From an uncultured Roseburia sp. (lineage in GTDB: Bacteria; Bacillota; Clostridia; Lachnospirales; Lachnospiraceae): 64,000 nt of DNA. The translations under genes were made by a program, and so were the position numbers. Position 1 is the stretch's first letter, and each line of letters opens with the position of its first letter. The notes below the pieces were generated by a model. That model saw only the letters and a list, made by a program, of their open reading frames with translations, did not search any database and was not told where the DNA came from. Below are positions 1 to 8,584 of the stretch, piece after piece. The stretch covers positions 62,001 to 126,000 of the forward strand of contig CANRYS010000005.1 in NCBI GenBank assembly GCA_947644305.1, written 5' to 3'.

Positions 1-886
1 GGTGTCGGCACCACTTTTTGTTCCGCCGGAGACGGGATTGAACGATGACTTAAATGGAGTGGAGCGGCCGGTGGCATTTGGCATCCGGGAGCAGGGGGAG
101 AGAAAGGTGGAGATCGTTCATTCTCTCGCCAAATGGAAACGCCATGCCTTAAAGCGCTATGGATTTGAAAGAGGAGAAGGTCTGTATACGGACATGAATG
201 CCATCCGCCGGGATGAGGACACCGATCATATTCATTCAATCTTTGTGGATCAGTGGGACTGGGAGCGGATCATTGACCCGTCAGAGCGCAATATAGACAC
301 CTTAAAGGCCATAGTAAAGAAGGTATATCAGTCTTTGGAAGAGACCGAGGACTTTATGTCGATCAAATATCCTTACATAAAGAAATCATTGCCCCAGAAT
401 ATTACATTTGTTTCCACTCAGGAGCTGGAGGATCAGTATCCGGATAAATCTCCTAAGGAGCGGGAATATCTTGCTGCAAAAAAACATGGAGCCATTTTCC
501 TGATGCAGATCGGGGATAAGCTGGCTTCTGGGGAGCCTCATGACGGCAGGGCGCCGGATTATGATGACTGGTCGCTGAACGGTGACATCATTGTGTATTA
601 CCCGGTGCTGGATATAGCCCTGGAGTTATCTTCCATGGGAATTCGCGTGGATGAGAATGCGTTGAAGGAACAGCTTGCGAAAGCGGGCTGCGAGGAGCGC
701 AGCAAACTGCCATTTCAGAAGGAAATACTGGAAGGGAAACTTCCCTATACGATTGGGGGAGGAATTGGGCAGTCCAGGATCTGTATGTTTTTCTTGAAAA
801 AGGCCCATATCGGTGAGGTTCAGTCCTCTATTTGGCCGGAAGAGGTTATGAAAGAGGCAGAGAAAAAAGGAATTCAGATACTGTGA
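1..886 (+). CDS. asnA: Aspartate--ammonia ligase AsnA, 5' partial
   Basis: ATP-dependent asparagine synthetase using free ammonia (class II tRNA-synthetase fold, cytoplasmic). The frame is open from the window edge, and roughly the first 35-40 residues of the usual ~330 lie outside, so the GTG at base 2 is an internal codon. Family motifs seen in order are [30 protein letters not shown], the [10 protein letters not shown] segment, ELSSMGIRV and the C-terminal IGGGIGQSR. The reading frame is intact to the stop at 884-886. An iron-dependent alcohol dehydrogenase follows after about 70 bases. The identity is very secure; the true start cannot be seen. Confidence 0.97.
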   Translation, partial: VSAPLFVPPETGLNDDLNGVERPVAFGIREQGERKVEIVHSLAKWKRHALKRYGFERGEGLYTDMNAIRRDEDTDHIHSIFVDQWDWERIIDPSERNIDTLKAIVKKVYQSLEETEDFMSIKYPYIKKSLPQNITFVSTQELEDQYPDKSPKEREYLAAKKHGAIFLMQIGDKLASGEPHDGRAPDYDDWSLNGDIIVYYPVLDIALELSSMGIRVDENALKEQLAKAGCEERSKLPFQKEILEGKLPYTIGGGIGQSRICMFFLKKAHIGEVQSSIWPEEVMKEAEKKGIQIL

Positions 887-958
887 TGCCAGGGTCAAAA
901 GGTCAAAATGCCTTTTACCCCAACATCATATAACAATACACAAAGCAGGAGGATGATC

Positions 959-2137
959 ATGGAAAACTTTACGTTTTATGCACCTACTTATTTTGATTTT
1001 GGAAAAGGAGCAGAACAGCATGTGGGAGAGCTGATCCGTCGTTTTGGCGGAAAAAAGGTGCTCTTTCATTACGGGGGCGGCTCCATTAAAAAGTCCGGTC
1101 TCTACGATACCGTAAAAAAATGCTTGGCCTCAGAAAACATTTCTTTTGTGGAGCTTGGGGGGGTTAAACCAAATCCTCGCAGCGGGCTTGTGTATGAGGG
1201 AATCGAACTTTGCCGGAAAGAAGGGGTGGATTTCATTTTAGCGGTAGGCGGTGGAAGTGTTATCGATTCTTCCAAGGCCATTGCTGCCGGGTGCTGCTAT
1301 GATGGAGATTTCTGGGACTTTTATTCTGGAAAGGCAAAAATCCAGCAGGCAGTTCCTGTGGGGACGATTTTGACCATTGCGGCAGCCGGTTCCGAGGGCT
1401 CTACCAACTCCGTTATCACAAATGAAGAGACAGGGTATAAAAAGGGAGCTGGTTCGGATGTGCTGCGCCCGAAGTTCTCCATATTGAATCCAGAATTCAC
1501 CTGCTCCCTTCCGCCCTATCAGACAGCGGCGGGGGCTACCGATATCATGATTCATATCTGCGAGCGGTATTTTTCCAACACCGAAGAGGTGGAGATCACG
1601 GACAGACTCTGTGAGGCAGTATTAAAAACGATGATTCATGAGACGCCGCGGGTGATCGAGGATCCCCAGAACTACGATGCCAGGGCCAATATCATGTGGG
1701 CGGGTATGCTTGCTCACAATAATGTATGCGGAGTGGGCAGGGTTCAGGACTGGGCGAGCCATCATATCGAGCACGAGCTCTCGGCACTCTATGATGTGAC
1801 TCACGGTGCGGGGCTGGCTGTGATCGCTCCTGCCTGGATGCGGTATGTACTGAAGATCAATCCCCACAAGCTGGTTCAGTTTGCTGAACGGGTGTGGGAT
1901 ATCGAGCCCCAGGAGACCGAGGAAAAGACCGCTTTGAAGGGGATCGAGGCCTTTGAGAGCTTCTTGAAAGCCATCGGCATGCCGCTGACCTTTGCAGAGA
2001 TTGGCGCCGATGAAAAGGACGCGGAGCTTATGACTAGTAAACTTCTGAATACAAAGGATACCGAGGGAAATTATGTGAAACTGAGGGCTGAGGATGTCAT
2101 GAAGATTTATCATTATGCGGCGACAGGAGAGATGTAG
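959..2137 (+). CDS. Iron-containing alcohol dehydrogenase (BDH/YqhD type)
   Basis: NAD(P)H-dependent group III alcohol dehydrogenase of 392 residues, probably reducing butyraldehyde or other short aldehydes during fermentation (substrate is inference). The nucleotide-binding motif AVGGGSVIDSSKA lies near residue 95. Metal ligands expected in the family are visible as Asp195, His199, His268 and His282 (GATDIMIH, DWASHH, DVTHGAG). An upstream in-frame ATG at 908 exists, but AGGAGG at 947-952 lies six bases before ATG 959, so 959 is chosen. The stop codon abuts the ATG of the sigma-like gene, which points to co-transcription. No insertion or frame damage is visible. Confidence 0.93.
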   Translation: MENFTFYAPTYFDFGKGAEQHVGELIRRFGGKKVLFHYGGGSIKKSGLYDTVKKCLASENISFVELGGVKPNPRSGLVYEGIELCRKEGVDFILAVGGGSVIDSSKAIAAGCCYDGDFWDFYSGKAKIQQAVPVGTILTIAAAGSEGSTNSVITNEETGYKKGAGSDVLRPKFSILNPEFTCSLPPYQTAAGATDIMIHICERYFSNTEEVEITDRLCEAVLKTMIHETPRVIEDPQNYDARANIMWAGMLAHNNVCGVGRVQDWASHHIEHELSALYDVTHGAGLAVIAPAWMRYVLKINPHKLVQFAERVWDIEPQETEEKTALKGIEAFESFLKAIGMPLTFAEIGADEKDAELMTSKLLNTKDTEGNYVKLRAEDVMKIYHYAATGEM

Positions 2138-2935
2138 ATGCGTGACCAGAATGAGTTTATGAGACAGATGCTTGAACTGGTGGATCTGGCAAAGACTCAG
2201 GAGAGCCGGATCACCAAAGGTCAGGTCAAAGATTTCTGCAGTGATCTGAATCTGACGGCGCCGCAGTTGAAGCTGGTATATGATTTTCTGGACGAGCATA
2301 ATATCGAGGTGGCGGGACATTCCTCAAAGAAACATTCCGGTAAGGCTGCTTCTCAGGAACCGGGATTTGAAGCCGGAGACGGAGAGTTTCAGGAATCGGA
2401 TCTGAATATGGAGGATTCCAAATATCTTCGTATCTATCGGCGGGAACTGCGTGAGCTGCCGGAACTGTCTGAGGAGGAGAAAGAGCAGCTCTATAGGAAG
2501 CTTTTGTCCGGTAATGCTAGTGTACAGCATAAGGTGATCGAGTCCTTTCTTAAGCGTGTTGTCACCCTGGCGGGGAAATATAAAAATCGCGGGGTGCCAT
2601 TAGAAGATTTGATCCAGGAGGGAAACCTAACGCTGATCACGACGGTAGACATGCTCTGTGGCAATTCTGACATCTCCGATGTAAAAAAAGAGCTGGAACG
2701 CAGTGTAAGGGGACGCATGATCGAGCTGGCAGACAGCCAGTTAGAAAGCCGGGGGCAGGAAAATACGATCCTGGCGAAAACAAACCTAATCCACGAGGCG
2801 ACAAAGGTACTTGCCGAGGAGTGGGGCAGGCTTGCTACGGTAACAGAGCTGGCAGAGTACACCAGGATGACAGAAGATGAGATCCGGATGTATGTGGAAC
2901 TTTCCATGGATGAGATCAAGGTGGGTAGGGATTGA
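2138..2935 (+). CDS. Sigma-70-like protein lacking region 4
   Basis: A 265-residue protein resembling a primary-type sigma factor cut short. Residues 1-60 look like region 1.1. Residues ~88-170 look like regions 1.2-2.2: a YLRIYRREL start, then KRVVTLAGKYKNRGVPLEDLIQEGNLTL as the core-binding helix (quoted only to locate it, residues ~135-165). The stretch where promoter-melting residues of 2.3/2.4 belong is poorly conserved. Residues ~215-262 resemble a region 3 helix-turn-helix. Region 4, which reads the -35 box, is absent and the frame ends cleanly. It starts directly after the dehydrogenase stop. It could be a specialised sigma, a core-binding regulator or a decaying paralogue; function is unknown. 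Confidence 0.7.
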   Translation: MRDQNEFMRQMLELVDLAKTQESRITKGQVKDFCSDLNLTAPQLKLVYDFLDEHNIEVAGHSSKKHSGKAASQEPGFEAGDGEFQESDLNMEDSKYLRIYRRELRELPELSEEEKEQLYRKLLSGNASVQHKVIESFLKRVVTLAGKYKNRGVPLEDLIQEGNLTLITTVDMLCGNSDISDVKKELERSVRGRMIELADSQLESRGQENTILAKTNLIHEATKVLAEEWGRLATVTELAEYTRMTEDEIRMYVELSMDEIKVGRD

Positions 2936-3007
2936 CCCTTGGCAAAAATCCCGATTACGATAATCTCTGTTCGCGGAGCAAAAGAATCCGTGAAGCTGAT
3001 TCTTGCG

Positions 3008-3036
3008 AGGTGCGCGCTTCTCAGCCGCACCTTTTT
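3008..3036 (+). terminator. Rho-independent terminator after the sigma-like gene
   Basis: Seven-base arms AGGTGCG (3008-3014) and CGCACCT (3026-3032) with an 11-base loop, followed by a T run. It separates the dehydrogenase/sigma-like pair from the nrdDG promoter. Confidence 0.75.
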
Positions 3037-3044
3037 CACATTCT

Positions 3045-3114
3045 ACAAATATAGTCTAACCACATGATATAGTATTTTCTTTGAAAATATCAAGAAAAAA
3101 TTACAAGATATAGT
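3045..3114 (+). promoter_or_regulatory. NrdR-box-like repeats upstream of nrdD
   Basis: Three similar A/T-rich boxes: ACAAATATAGT (3045-3055), ACATGATATAGT (3062-3073) and ACAAGATATAGT (3103-3114). They resemble the known NrdR consensus aCaCwAtATaTwGtgt imperfectly. The last two are 41 bases apart, about four helical turns, and the third abuts the -35 element. nrdR itself is in this window at 44707. The match is by eye. Confidence 0.55.
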
Positions 3115-3150
3115 GGACATCCCATCTCATTAGTGATATAATCACTAATG
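3114..3150 (+). promoter_or_regulatory. nrdDG promoter with palindrome over the -10
   Basis: A -35 TGGACA (3114-3119), 17-base spacer and perfect -10 TATAAT (3137-3142). The -10 sits inside a perfect inverted repeat: arms CATTAGTGAT (3128-3137) and ATCACTAATG (3141-3150) around ATA. A dimeric repressor could bind there; which one is unknown. Confidence 0.75.
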
Positions 3151-3201
3151 TTCGATATTGAGATAGTCACGAGTAGAATTTGAAAGGCAGGGGATAATAA
3201 G

Positions 3202-5328
3202 GTGAAGGTTATCAAGAGAGACGGGCGTGTCGTGGACTATGACCGCAATAAAATTCTGGTGGCAGTCAGGAAGGCGAATGCAGAAGTAGAGCCCTATGAA
3301 AAAGTATCTGAGGACGATATGGATGGTATCATCGCCAGCATCGAGAATGCGGGACGGGAGACCATGCAGGTTGAGGATATCCAGGATATGATCGAGCAGA
3401 AGCTGATGGCGGCTGGAAAATTTGTACTTGCTAAGACTTACATCATTTATCGTTATACAAGAGAACTGGTGAGAAAGGCAAATACGACGGATGATTCGAT
3501 CATGAGCCTGATCCAGAATAGCAATAAGGATGTTATGGAAGAGAATTCCAATAAAAATGCCTATATCGCATCGACCCAGAGGGATTTGATCGCAGGAGAA
3601 GTATCAAAGGACTTGACAAAACGGGTTCTGCTTCCAGAAAAGATCGTGAGGGCACATGAAGAAGGGGTACTCCATTTTCACGATATGGATTATTTTGTAC
3701 AGCCTATCTTTAACTGTTGTCTGATTAATATTGGGGATATGTTAGAGAATGGCACCGTGATGAATGGAAAGCTCATTGAAAGTCCGAAGAGCTTCCAGGT
3801 GGCATGTACGGTTGTGACCCAGGTCATCGCTGCGGTAGCCAGCAGCCAGTATGGCGGCCAGTCTGTTGACATACGCCATCTGGGTAAATATTTGCGTAAG
3901 AGTGCCGATAAATATCGCCAGCGGTATAAAGAAAAGTTTGAAGATACCTTAGATGACAAAACGATTGAAACCATGGTGGAAGAGCGTGTGAAAGATGAGC
4001 TTCGCTCTGGTGTTCAGACGATCCAGTATCAGATCAACACACTGATGACGACCAATGGGCAGTCGCCTTTTGTAACCCTGTTCCTTAATTTGGACAAGGA
4101 CGATGAGTACATAGAAGAGAATGCAAAGATTATCGAGGAAGTTCTTCGTCAGAGACTGGAGGGAATCAAGAATGAAAAGGGTGTGTTTGTCACCCCGGCA
4201 TTCCCTAAACTGATCTATGTTTTGGATGAGCATAACTGTCTCAAGGGCGGAAAATACGATTATATTACGAGACTGGCGGTTAAATGTTCTGCCAAGCGGC
4301 TCTATCCCGATTACATCTCAGCCAAGAAAATGAGGGAAAATTATGAGGGCAATATATTCAGTTGTATGGGCTGCCGCAGCTTCCTCTCCACCTGGCAGGA
4401 CGACCAGGGGAATTATAAATGGGAGGGGCGCTTTAATCAGGGAGTAGTCAGTCTGAATTTGCCTCAGATCGGGATTATGGCAAAGGAAAATGAGGAATAT
4501 TTCTGGCAGTTGCTGGAAGAGAGGCTTTCCCTTTGCTTTGAGGCGCTGATGTGCCGACATTCAGCCCTGGAGGGAGTGACCTCCGACGTCAGCCCAATCC
4601 ATTGGCAGTACGGCGCGATTGCAAGGCTGGAAAAGGGAGAAAAGATTGACAAGCTTTTGCATGACGGATACTCCACCATATCACTCGGATATATCGGTCT
4701 GTATGAGGTGACAAAACTGATGACTGGGGAGAGCCATACCACGGAAAAAGGAAGTAAATTTGCCCTGAAAGTTATGAACCGTCTGCGCCGCGCTACCGAT
4801 ACCTGGAAAGAAGAAACAGGCCTTGGATTTGGTTTGTACGGTACACCGGCAGAATCTTTGTGCTATCGTTTTGCAGAGATTGATAAGAAGCGTTTTGGCG
4901 TGATCAAGGATATTACCGATAAAGGATATTATACCAATTCCTATCATGTGGATGTCCGTGAGAAGATCGACGCATTTAGTAAATTTACCTTTGAGAGCCA
5001 GTTTCAGACGATTTCTTCTGGAGGTGCCATCTCCTATGTGGAGATCCCAAACATGCAGCACAATCTGCCAGCTCTCGAAGAGATCGTAAAGTTTATATAT
5101 GATAACATTCAGTATGCGGAGTTTAATACGAAGTCAGATTATTGTCATGTATGTGGTTTTGACGGGGAGATCGTGATCAATGAAGATCTCGTATGGGAAT
5201 GCCCGAACTGTGGCAACAGAGATCACAACAAAATGAATGTGACCAGAAGAACCTGTGGCTATCTAGGGGAGAATTTTTGGAATGTGGGCAAGACGAAAGA
5301 GATCAATTCCAGAGTCCTGCATATATAG
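3202..5328 (+). CDS. nrdD: Anaerobic ribonucleoside-triphosphate reductase
   Basis: Class III, glycyl-radical ribonucleotide reductase making dNTPs from NTPs without oxygen, 708 residues. An ATP-cone allosteric domain occupies residues ~1-95 (starts KVIKRDGRVVDYDRNKI). The glycyl-radical barrel follows. A four-cysteine zinc site (CHVC...CPNC) lies near residues 648-670, and the radical loop RRTCGYLGENF carries Gly686 near the C terminus. The start is GTG at 3202 with AGGCAGGGG upstream at 3185-3193. NrdG, the activating enzyme, follows after 68 bases. Regulation by dATP (ATP cone) is family knowledge; NrdR control is suggested by the upstream boxes. Confidence 0.98.
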   Translation: MKVIKRDGRVVDYDRNKILVAVRKANAEVEPYEKVSEDDMDGIIASIENAGRETMQVEDIQDMIEQKLMAAGKFVLAKTYIIYRYTRELVRKANTTDDSIMSLIQNSNKDVMEENSNKNAYIASTQRDLIAGEVSKDLTKRVLLPEKIVRAHEEGVLHFHDMDYFVQPIFNCCLINIGDMLENGTVMNGKLIESPKSFQVACTVVTQVIAAVASSQYGGQSVDIRHLGKYLRKSADKYRQRYKEKFEDTLDDKTIETMVEERVKDELRSGVQTIQYQINTLMTTNGQSPFVTLFLNLDKDDEYIEENAKIIEEVLRQRLEGIKNEKGVFVTPAFPKLIYVLDEHNCLKGGKYDYITRLAVKCSAKRLYPDYISAKKMRENYEGNIFSCMGCRSFLSTWQDDQGNYKWEGRFNQGVVSLNLPQIGIMAKENEEYFWQLLEERLSLCFEALMCRHSALEGVTSDVSPIHWQYGAIARLEKGEKIDKLLHDGYSTISLGYIGLYEVTKLMTGESHTTEKGSKFALKVMNRLRRATDTWKEETGLGFGLYGTPAESLCYRFAEIDKKRFGVIKDITDKGYYTNSYHVDVREKIDAFSKFTFESQFQTISSGGAISYVEIPNMQHNLPALEEIVKFIYDNIQYAEFNTKSDYCHVCGFDGEIVINEDLVWECPNCGNRDHNKMNVTRRTCGYLGENFWNVGKTKEINSRVLHI

Positions 5329-5396
5329 CCCCAGGATTCTGCCAGGCCAGATCAGTGGCACCAGATGAGCTGCCGTGCTAAGAAAGGGAAAATATA

Positions 5397-5930
5397 ATGA
5401 ATTATGCAGATATAAAGCAGTATGATGTGGCGAATGGTCTAGGAGTCCGGGTATCGGTCTTTGTCAGTGGGTGTACCCATCACTGCAAAAACTGCTTTAA
5501 TCCAGAGACCTGGGATTTTGCTTATGGTAAGCCTTTTACCCAGGTGGAGATCCAACGAATCTTAGATTATTTAAAGCCTTCCTATGTGGCTGGATTATCC
5601 ATTCTGGGCGGTGAACCCTTTGAGAAAACAAACCAGGAGGGACTTCTTCCTCTGCTGAAACAGGTAAAAGAAAGATATCCAGAGAAGGACATCTGGTGCT
5701 ATTCTGGATATTTATTTGACAGCCAGATCCTGGGGCAGATGTGTCAGGAGTCGGAGACGACTCAAAAGCTGCTTTCCTATATTGATATATTGGTGGACGG
5801 ACGATTTGTGGAGGAGAAAAAGAATCTGAAGCTACGGTTCCGGGGTTCAGAGAACCAGAGAATCATTGATGTTAAGAAATCGCTGGAGACAGGAAGGGTA
5901 GTGCTCTGGCGGGAGGATGAGAAGTTGTAA
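5397..5930 (+). CDS. nrdG: Anaerobic ribonucleotide reductase activating protein
   Basis: Radical-SAM enzyme, 177 residues, that creates the glycyl radical on NrdD. The radical-SAM cluster motif CxxxCxxC is seen as Cys26, Cys30 and Cys33 (GCTHHCKNCFN), followed by the SAM-binding LGGEPFE segment near residue 65. It begins with the family-typical MNYADIKQYDVANGLGVRVS region. Length and order after nrdD are normal. The start ATG at 5397 follows a GAAAGGGA ribosome site. It is expected to act in the cytoplasm with a [4Fe-4S] cluster and flavodoxin as electron donor. Confidence 0.97.
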   Translation: MNYADIKQYDVANGLGVRVSVFVSGCTHHCKNCFNPETWDFAYGKPFTQVEIQRILDYLKPSYVAGLSILGGEPFEKTNQEGLLPLLKQVKERYPEKDIWCYSGYLFDSQILGQMCQESETTQKLLSYIDILVDGRFVEEKKNLKLRFRGSENQRIIDVKKSLETGRVVLWREDEKL

Positions 5931-5951
5931 CGATATTGCATGGAGGATAAG

Positions 5952-6398
5952 ATGGAGCAAGTAAAAGTAAATTTTATAAAAATGGACCCTAAAGCACAGG
6001 TGCCTGTATATGGTACAGAGTATTCAGCAGGGGCAGATTTGTCTGCCTGTATGGAACAGCCGGTTACGATTCATGCGGGGATGACGGAATTTATCCATAC
6101 GGGAATCGCTGTGGCGATTCCTAGGGGATTGGTAGGGCTGATTTATGCCAGAAGCGGTCTTGCCTGCAAGCAGGGGCTAGCTCCGGCCAACAAAGTTGGT
6201 GTGATCGATTCGGATTACCGAGGAGAGATCATCGTGGCGCTGCACAATCATTCTTTGGAAGATCTGGTGGTAGAGCCTGGACAGAGGGTGGCTCAGATGG
6301 TCATCACTCCTTATATTTATGCGGCGTATGAGGAGACAGACAGTTTGAATGAAACTGACCGGGGACATGGCGGATTTGGTTCTACAGGAAATAGATAG
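5952..6398 (+). CDS. dut: dUTP diphosphatase
   Basis: Trimeric dUTPase, 148 residues, converting dUTP to dUMP and PPi. All five family motifs are present: AGADL (1), ARSGLA (2), NKVGVIDSDYRGE (3), GQRVAQMVI (4) and the C-terminal RGHGGFGSTG (5) that closes over the active site. An ATG at 5940 is in frame, but GGAGG at 5942-5946 lies five bases before ATG 5952, so 5952 is preferred. It follows nrdG closely, making a nucleotide-supply group nrdD-nrdG-dut, probably one transcript. Confidence 0.96.
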   Translation: MEQVKVNFIKMDPKAQVPVYGTEYSAGADLSACMEQPVTIHAGMTEFIHTGIAVAIPRGLVGLIYARSGLACKQGLAPANKVGVIDSDYRGEIIVALHNHSLEDLVVEPGQRVAQMVITPYIYAAYEETDSLNETDRGHGGFGSTGNR

Positions 6399-6406
6399 CA
6401 AAACAA

Positions 6407-6444
6407 TGTAAAAACTTTACAGAAATACCGTTTCATGGTATAAT
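6407..6444 (+). promoter_or_regulatory. Promoter of the hybrid kinase gene
   Basis: -35 TTTACA (6416-6421), 17-base spacer and -10 TATAAT (6439-6444) preceded by TGG (extended -10). TGTAAA (6407-6412) and TTTACA (6416-6421) form an inverted repeat overlapping the -35, a possible operator. Confidence 0.75.
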
Positions 6445-6484
6445 ATGTGTTAGAGAAAACAGCAGAAAAGGTAGAGGTGTAACA

Positions 6485-8584
6485 TTGAAAAAAGCTAGAA
6501 ATAAAATTTCCCTGACACTGGATGAGACAACAATGCCTATAATTGAACAGTTGACCGATGGGATGCCAGGCGGTTTCTTTATATATCGTGCCGAAGGAAA
6601 GGAAGAACTCCTTTATTTTAATGCGGCAATGTTGCGTATATATGGCTGTGAGACCAAGGAAGAGTTTATAGAATTGACGGATAATACATTCAAAGGAATG
6701 GTGCATCCAGAGGATATAGAGGAAGTTGAAGAAAGTATAAGAGACCAGGTTGAGAAGAGTATCTATGATTTGGATTATGTAGAGTACCGCATTATCCGTA
6801 AGGATGGATCCGTTCGATGGGTGGAGGACTACGGTCACTTTTTATATACCGAAAAATACGGCAATATATTTTATGTGTTTATGGAGGATGCCACGGAACG
6901 GCTCAAAGACCGCATACAGGAATTAGAAACTATTAATACAGAGCTAAATCGCCTTCATGCCAGAGAAGTCCAGTATAAAAAGGCGTTGTTAAAGGATGCC
7001 GTTTCTTTTTGTGAGATCAATCTAACAAGGGATGAGTTTTTGACTGTATCTACTCAGATCCAAGGCGAAGAAGAGTACGATCTGACAAAAAGGACAGAGA
7101 ATCATCCCATCAGGAAATATTCTGAATATGTGAAATACTGGGAAAGAAGTATAAGCGAAGAACGGTTAGAAACCTACCGTACATTTTTTCAGGCAGAACG
7201 ATTAAAACGCTGCTATGAAGAGGGAAAACTGGAACAGTCCTATGAGTGCCAGATTATAGATGCAAAAGGAAGGGCACGGCTGTGGCAGTTTGTGTTGCTG
7301 CTGGGGAAAAATATAAATTCTGATGATATTATTGCTTTGGTTATCATTAAGGACATCACGGAACAGTTGGCAAAACATAATCTTTTGCTGGCCGCGCTCG
7401 AGCAGGCGCAGATGGCGAAGATTGCAAGAAATACATTTTTATCGAACATGTCCCACGACATCCGTACCCCATTGAATGCGATCATAGGATACACCGATCT
7501 GGCAAGAGACCACAAGGATGAAGTAGGCAAAGTGGAAAACTATATGGACAAAATACAGGTGTCCAGTGAACAGTTGTTAGCGATCCTCAATGAATCGCTG
7601 GAAGTTACGCGAATCGAGTCAGGAAAGGTGAGCCTGATTGAGCGGAAATGTCAACTGACGGATCTTTTGGAAGATGTGGAAAGTACGTTCCGTATTGGAA
7701 TTCAGGAAAAAGGTATTAGATTTTATGTGGAAAAGGATGATGTCAGGAATTTTTCAGTTGTGGTCGATTACATAAGGCTCAAGGAGATTTTATGCCAACT
7801 GGTGGATAATGCCATGAAATATACAGAACCGGGAGGCATGATAAGTCTCACCATGAAAGAATCTGACATTGCCGTGAATGGATATGCTAAGTTTCAGTTT
7901 ATGGTCAAAGACGATGGAATCGGCATATCAGAAGAATTTCAGACGAGTTTGTTTGAACCTTTTAAGAGAGAGAGTAATACGACAGCAAGCGGGGTTCCCG
8001 GTACCGGGCTCGGCCTTACCGTGGTAAAAGGCCTGGTTGATATTATGGGAGGAGAGATCTCTGTCAAAAGTGAACCAGGGAAAGGCTGCTGTTTCACCGT
8101 AAGCATGTTGATGAAGCTACAGAAAAAGCAGCAGGGAGAACATTTGGAGAACAGCGGAAATAACAATATTGAACCGGTTTCCCTGGAGGGGAAACGGATT
8201 CTGGTGGTAGAGGATAACGAGATCAATCGTGAGATTGTGGAAGAAGTCCTGAAAAGTGAGGGCTTTTTAGTGGAGACCGCAGAGAACGGTGAAGAAGCAC
8301 TGGAACGAATACAGGAATCTGAGCCCGGATATTATTCCTTGGTTTTGATGGATATTCAAATGCCGGTGATGGATGGTTATGAGGCAACAAAGGCCATCAG
8401 AAATCTAGAAGACAAAAGGCTGGCAGGTGTTCCCATTGTTGCGTTGTCGGCAAATGCTTTTGCAGAAGATTATCAGCATTCTCTAGATGTGGGGATGGAT
8501 GCCCACGTTCCCAAACCGATTGACCGAATAAAACTGAGGGAGCTTTTGCAGCAGCTGATCGGAAAGGATTCCCATGAATTATAA
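6485..8584 (+). CDS. Hybrid sensor histidine kinase with PAS domain and receiver
   Basis: A 699-residue signalling protein without an obvious membrane segment, so probably a cytoplasmic sensor. A PAS fold-3 domain covers residues ~15-135 (MVHPEDIEEV, YRIIRKDGSVRWVEDYG). A second, weaker PAS-like region covers ~165-300. The HisKA domain has phosphoacceptor His324 in NMSHDIRTPLNAIIGY. The ATPase domain has N box LVDNAMKYT, G1 DDGIGIS and G2 GTGLGL. The C-terminal receiver (~565-695) has Asp623 in LMDIQMPVMDGYEA. No Hpt domain or separate response regulator is adjacent. The start is TTG at 6485, supported by AGAGGTG at 6473-6479. The signal and output are unknown. The end overlaps recG by 11 bases. 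Confidence 0.9.
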   Translation: MKKARNKISLTLDETTMPIIEQLTDGMPGGFFIYRAEGKEELLYFNAAMLRIYGCETKEEFIELTDNTFKGMVHPEDIEEVEESIRDQVEKSIYDLDYVEYRIIRKDGSVRWVEDYGHFLYTEKYGNIFYVFMEDATERLKDRIQELETINTELNRLHAREVQYKKALLKDAVSFCEINLTRDEFLTVSTQIQGEEEYDLTKRTENHPIRKYSEYVKYWERSISEERLETYRTFFQAERLKRCYEEGKLEQSYECQIIDAKGRARLWQFVLLLGKNINSDDIIALVIIKDITEQLAKHNLLLAALEQAQMAKIARNTFLSNMSHDIRTPLNAIIGYTDLARDHKDEVGKVENYMDKIQVSSEQLLAILNESLEVTRIESGKVSLIERKCQLTDLLEDVESTFRIGIQEKGIRFYVEKDDVRNFSVVVDYIRLKEILCQLVDNAMKYTEPGGMISLTMKESDIAVNGYAKFQFMVKDDGIGISEEFQTSLFEPFKRESNTTASGVPGTGLGLTVVKGLVDIMGGEISVKSEPGKGCCFTVSMLMKLQKKQQGEHLENSGNNNIEPVSLEGKRILVVEDNEINREIVEEVLKSEGFLVETAENGEEALERIQESEPGYYSLVLMDIQMPVMDGYEATKAIRNLEDKRLAGVPIVALSANAFAEDYQHSLDVGMDAHVPKPIDRIKLRELLQQLIGKDSHEL

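Noticed and set aside
1622-2320. Minus-strand open frame of 232 codons opposite the alcohol dehydrogenase
   Set aside because: Fully antisense to a well-supported gene, no start signals and no recognisable domain.
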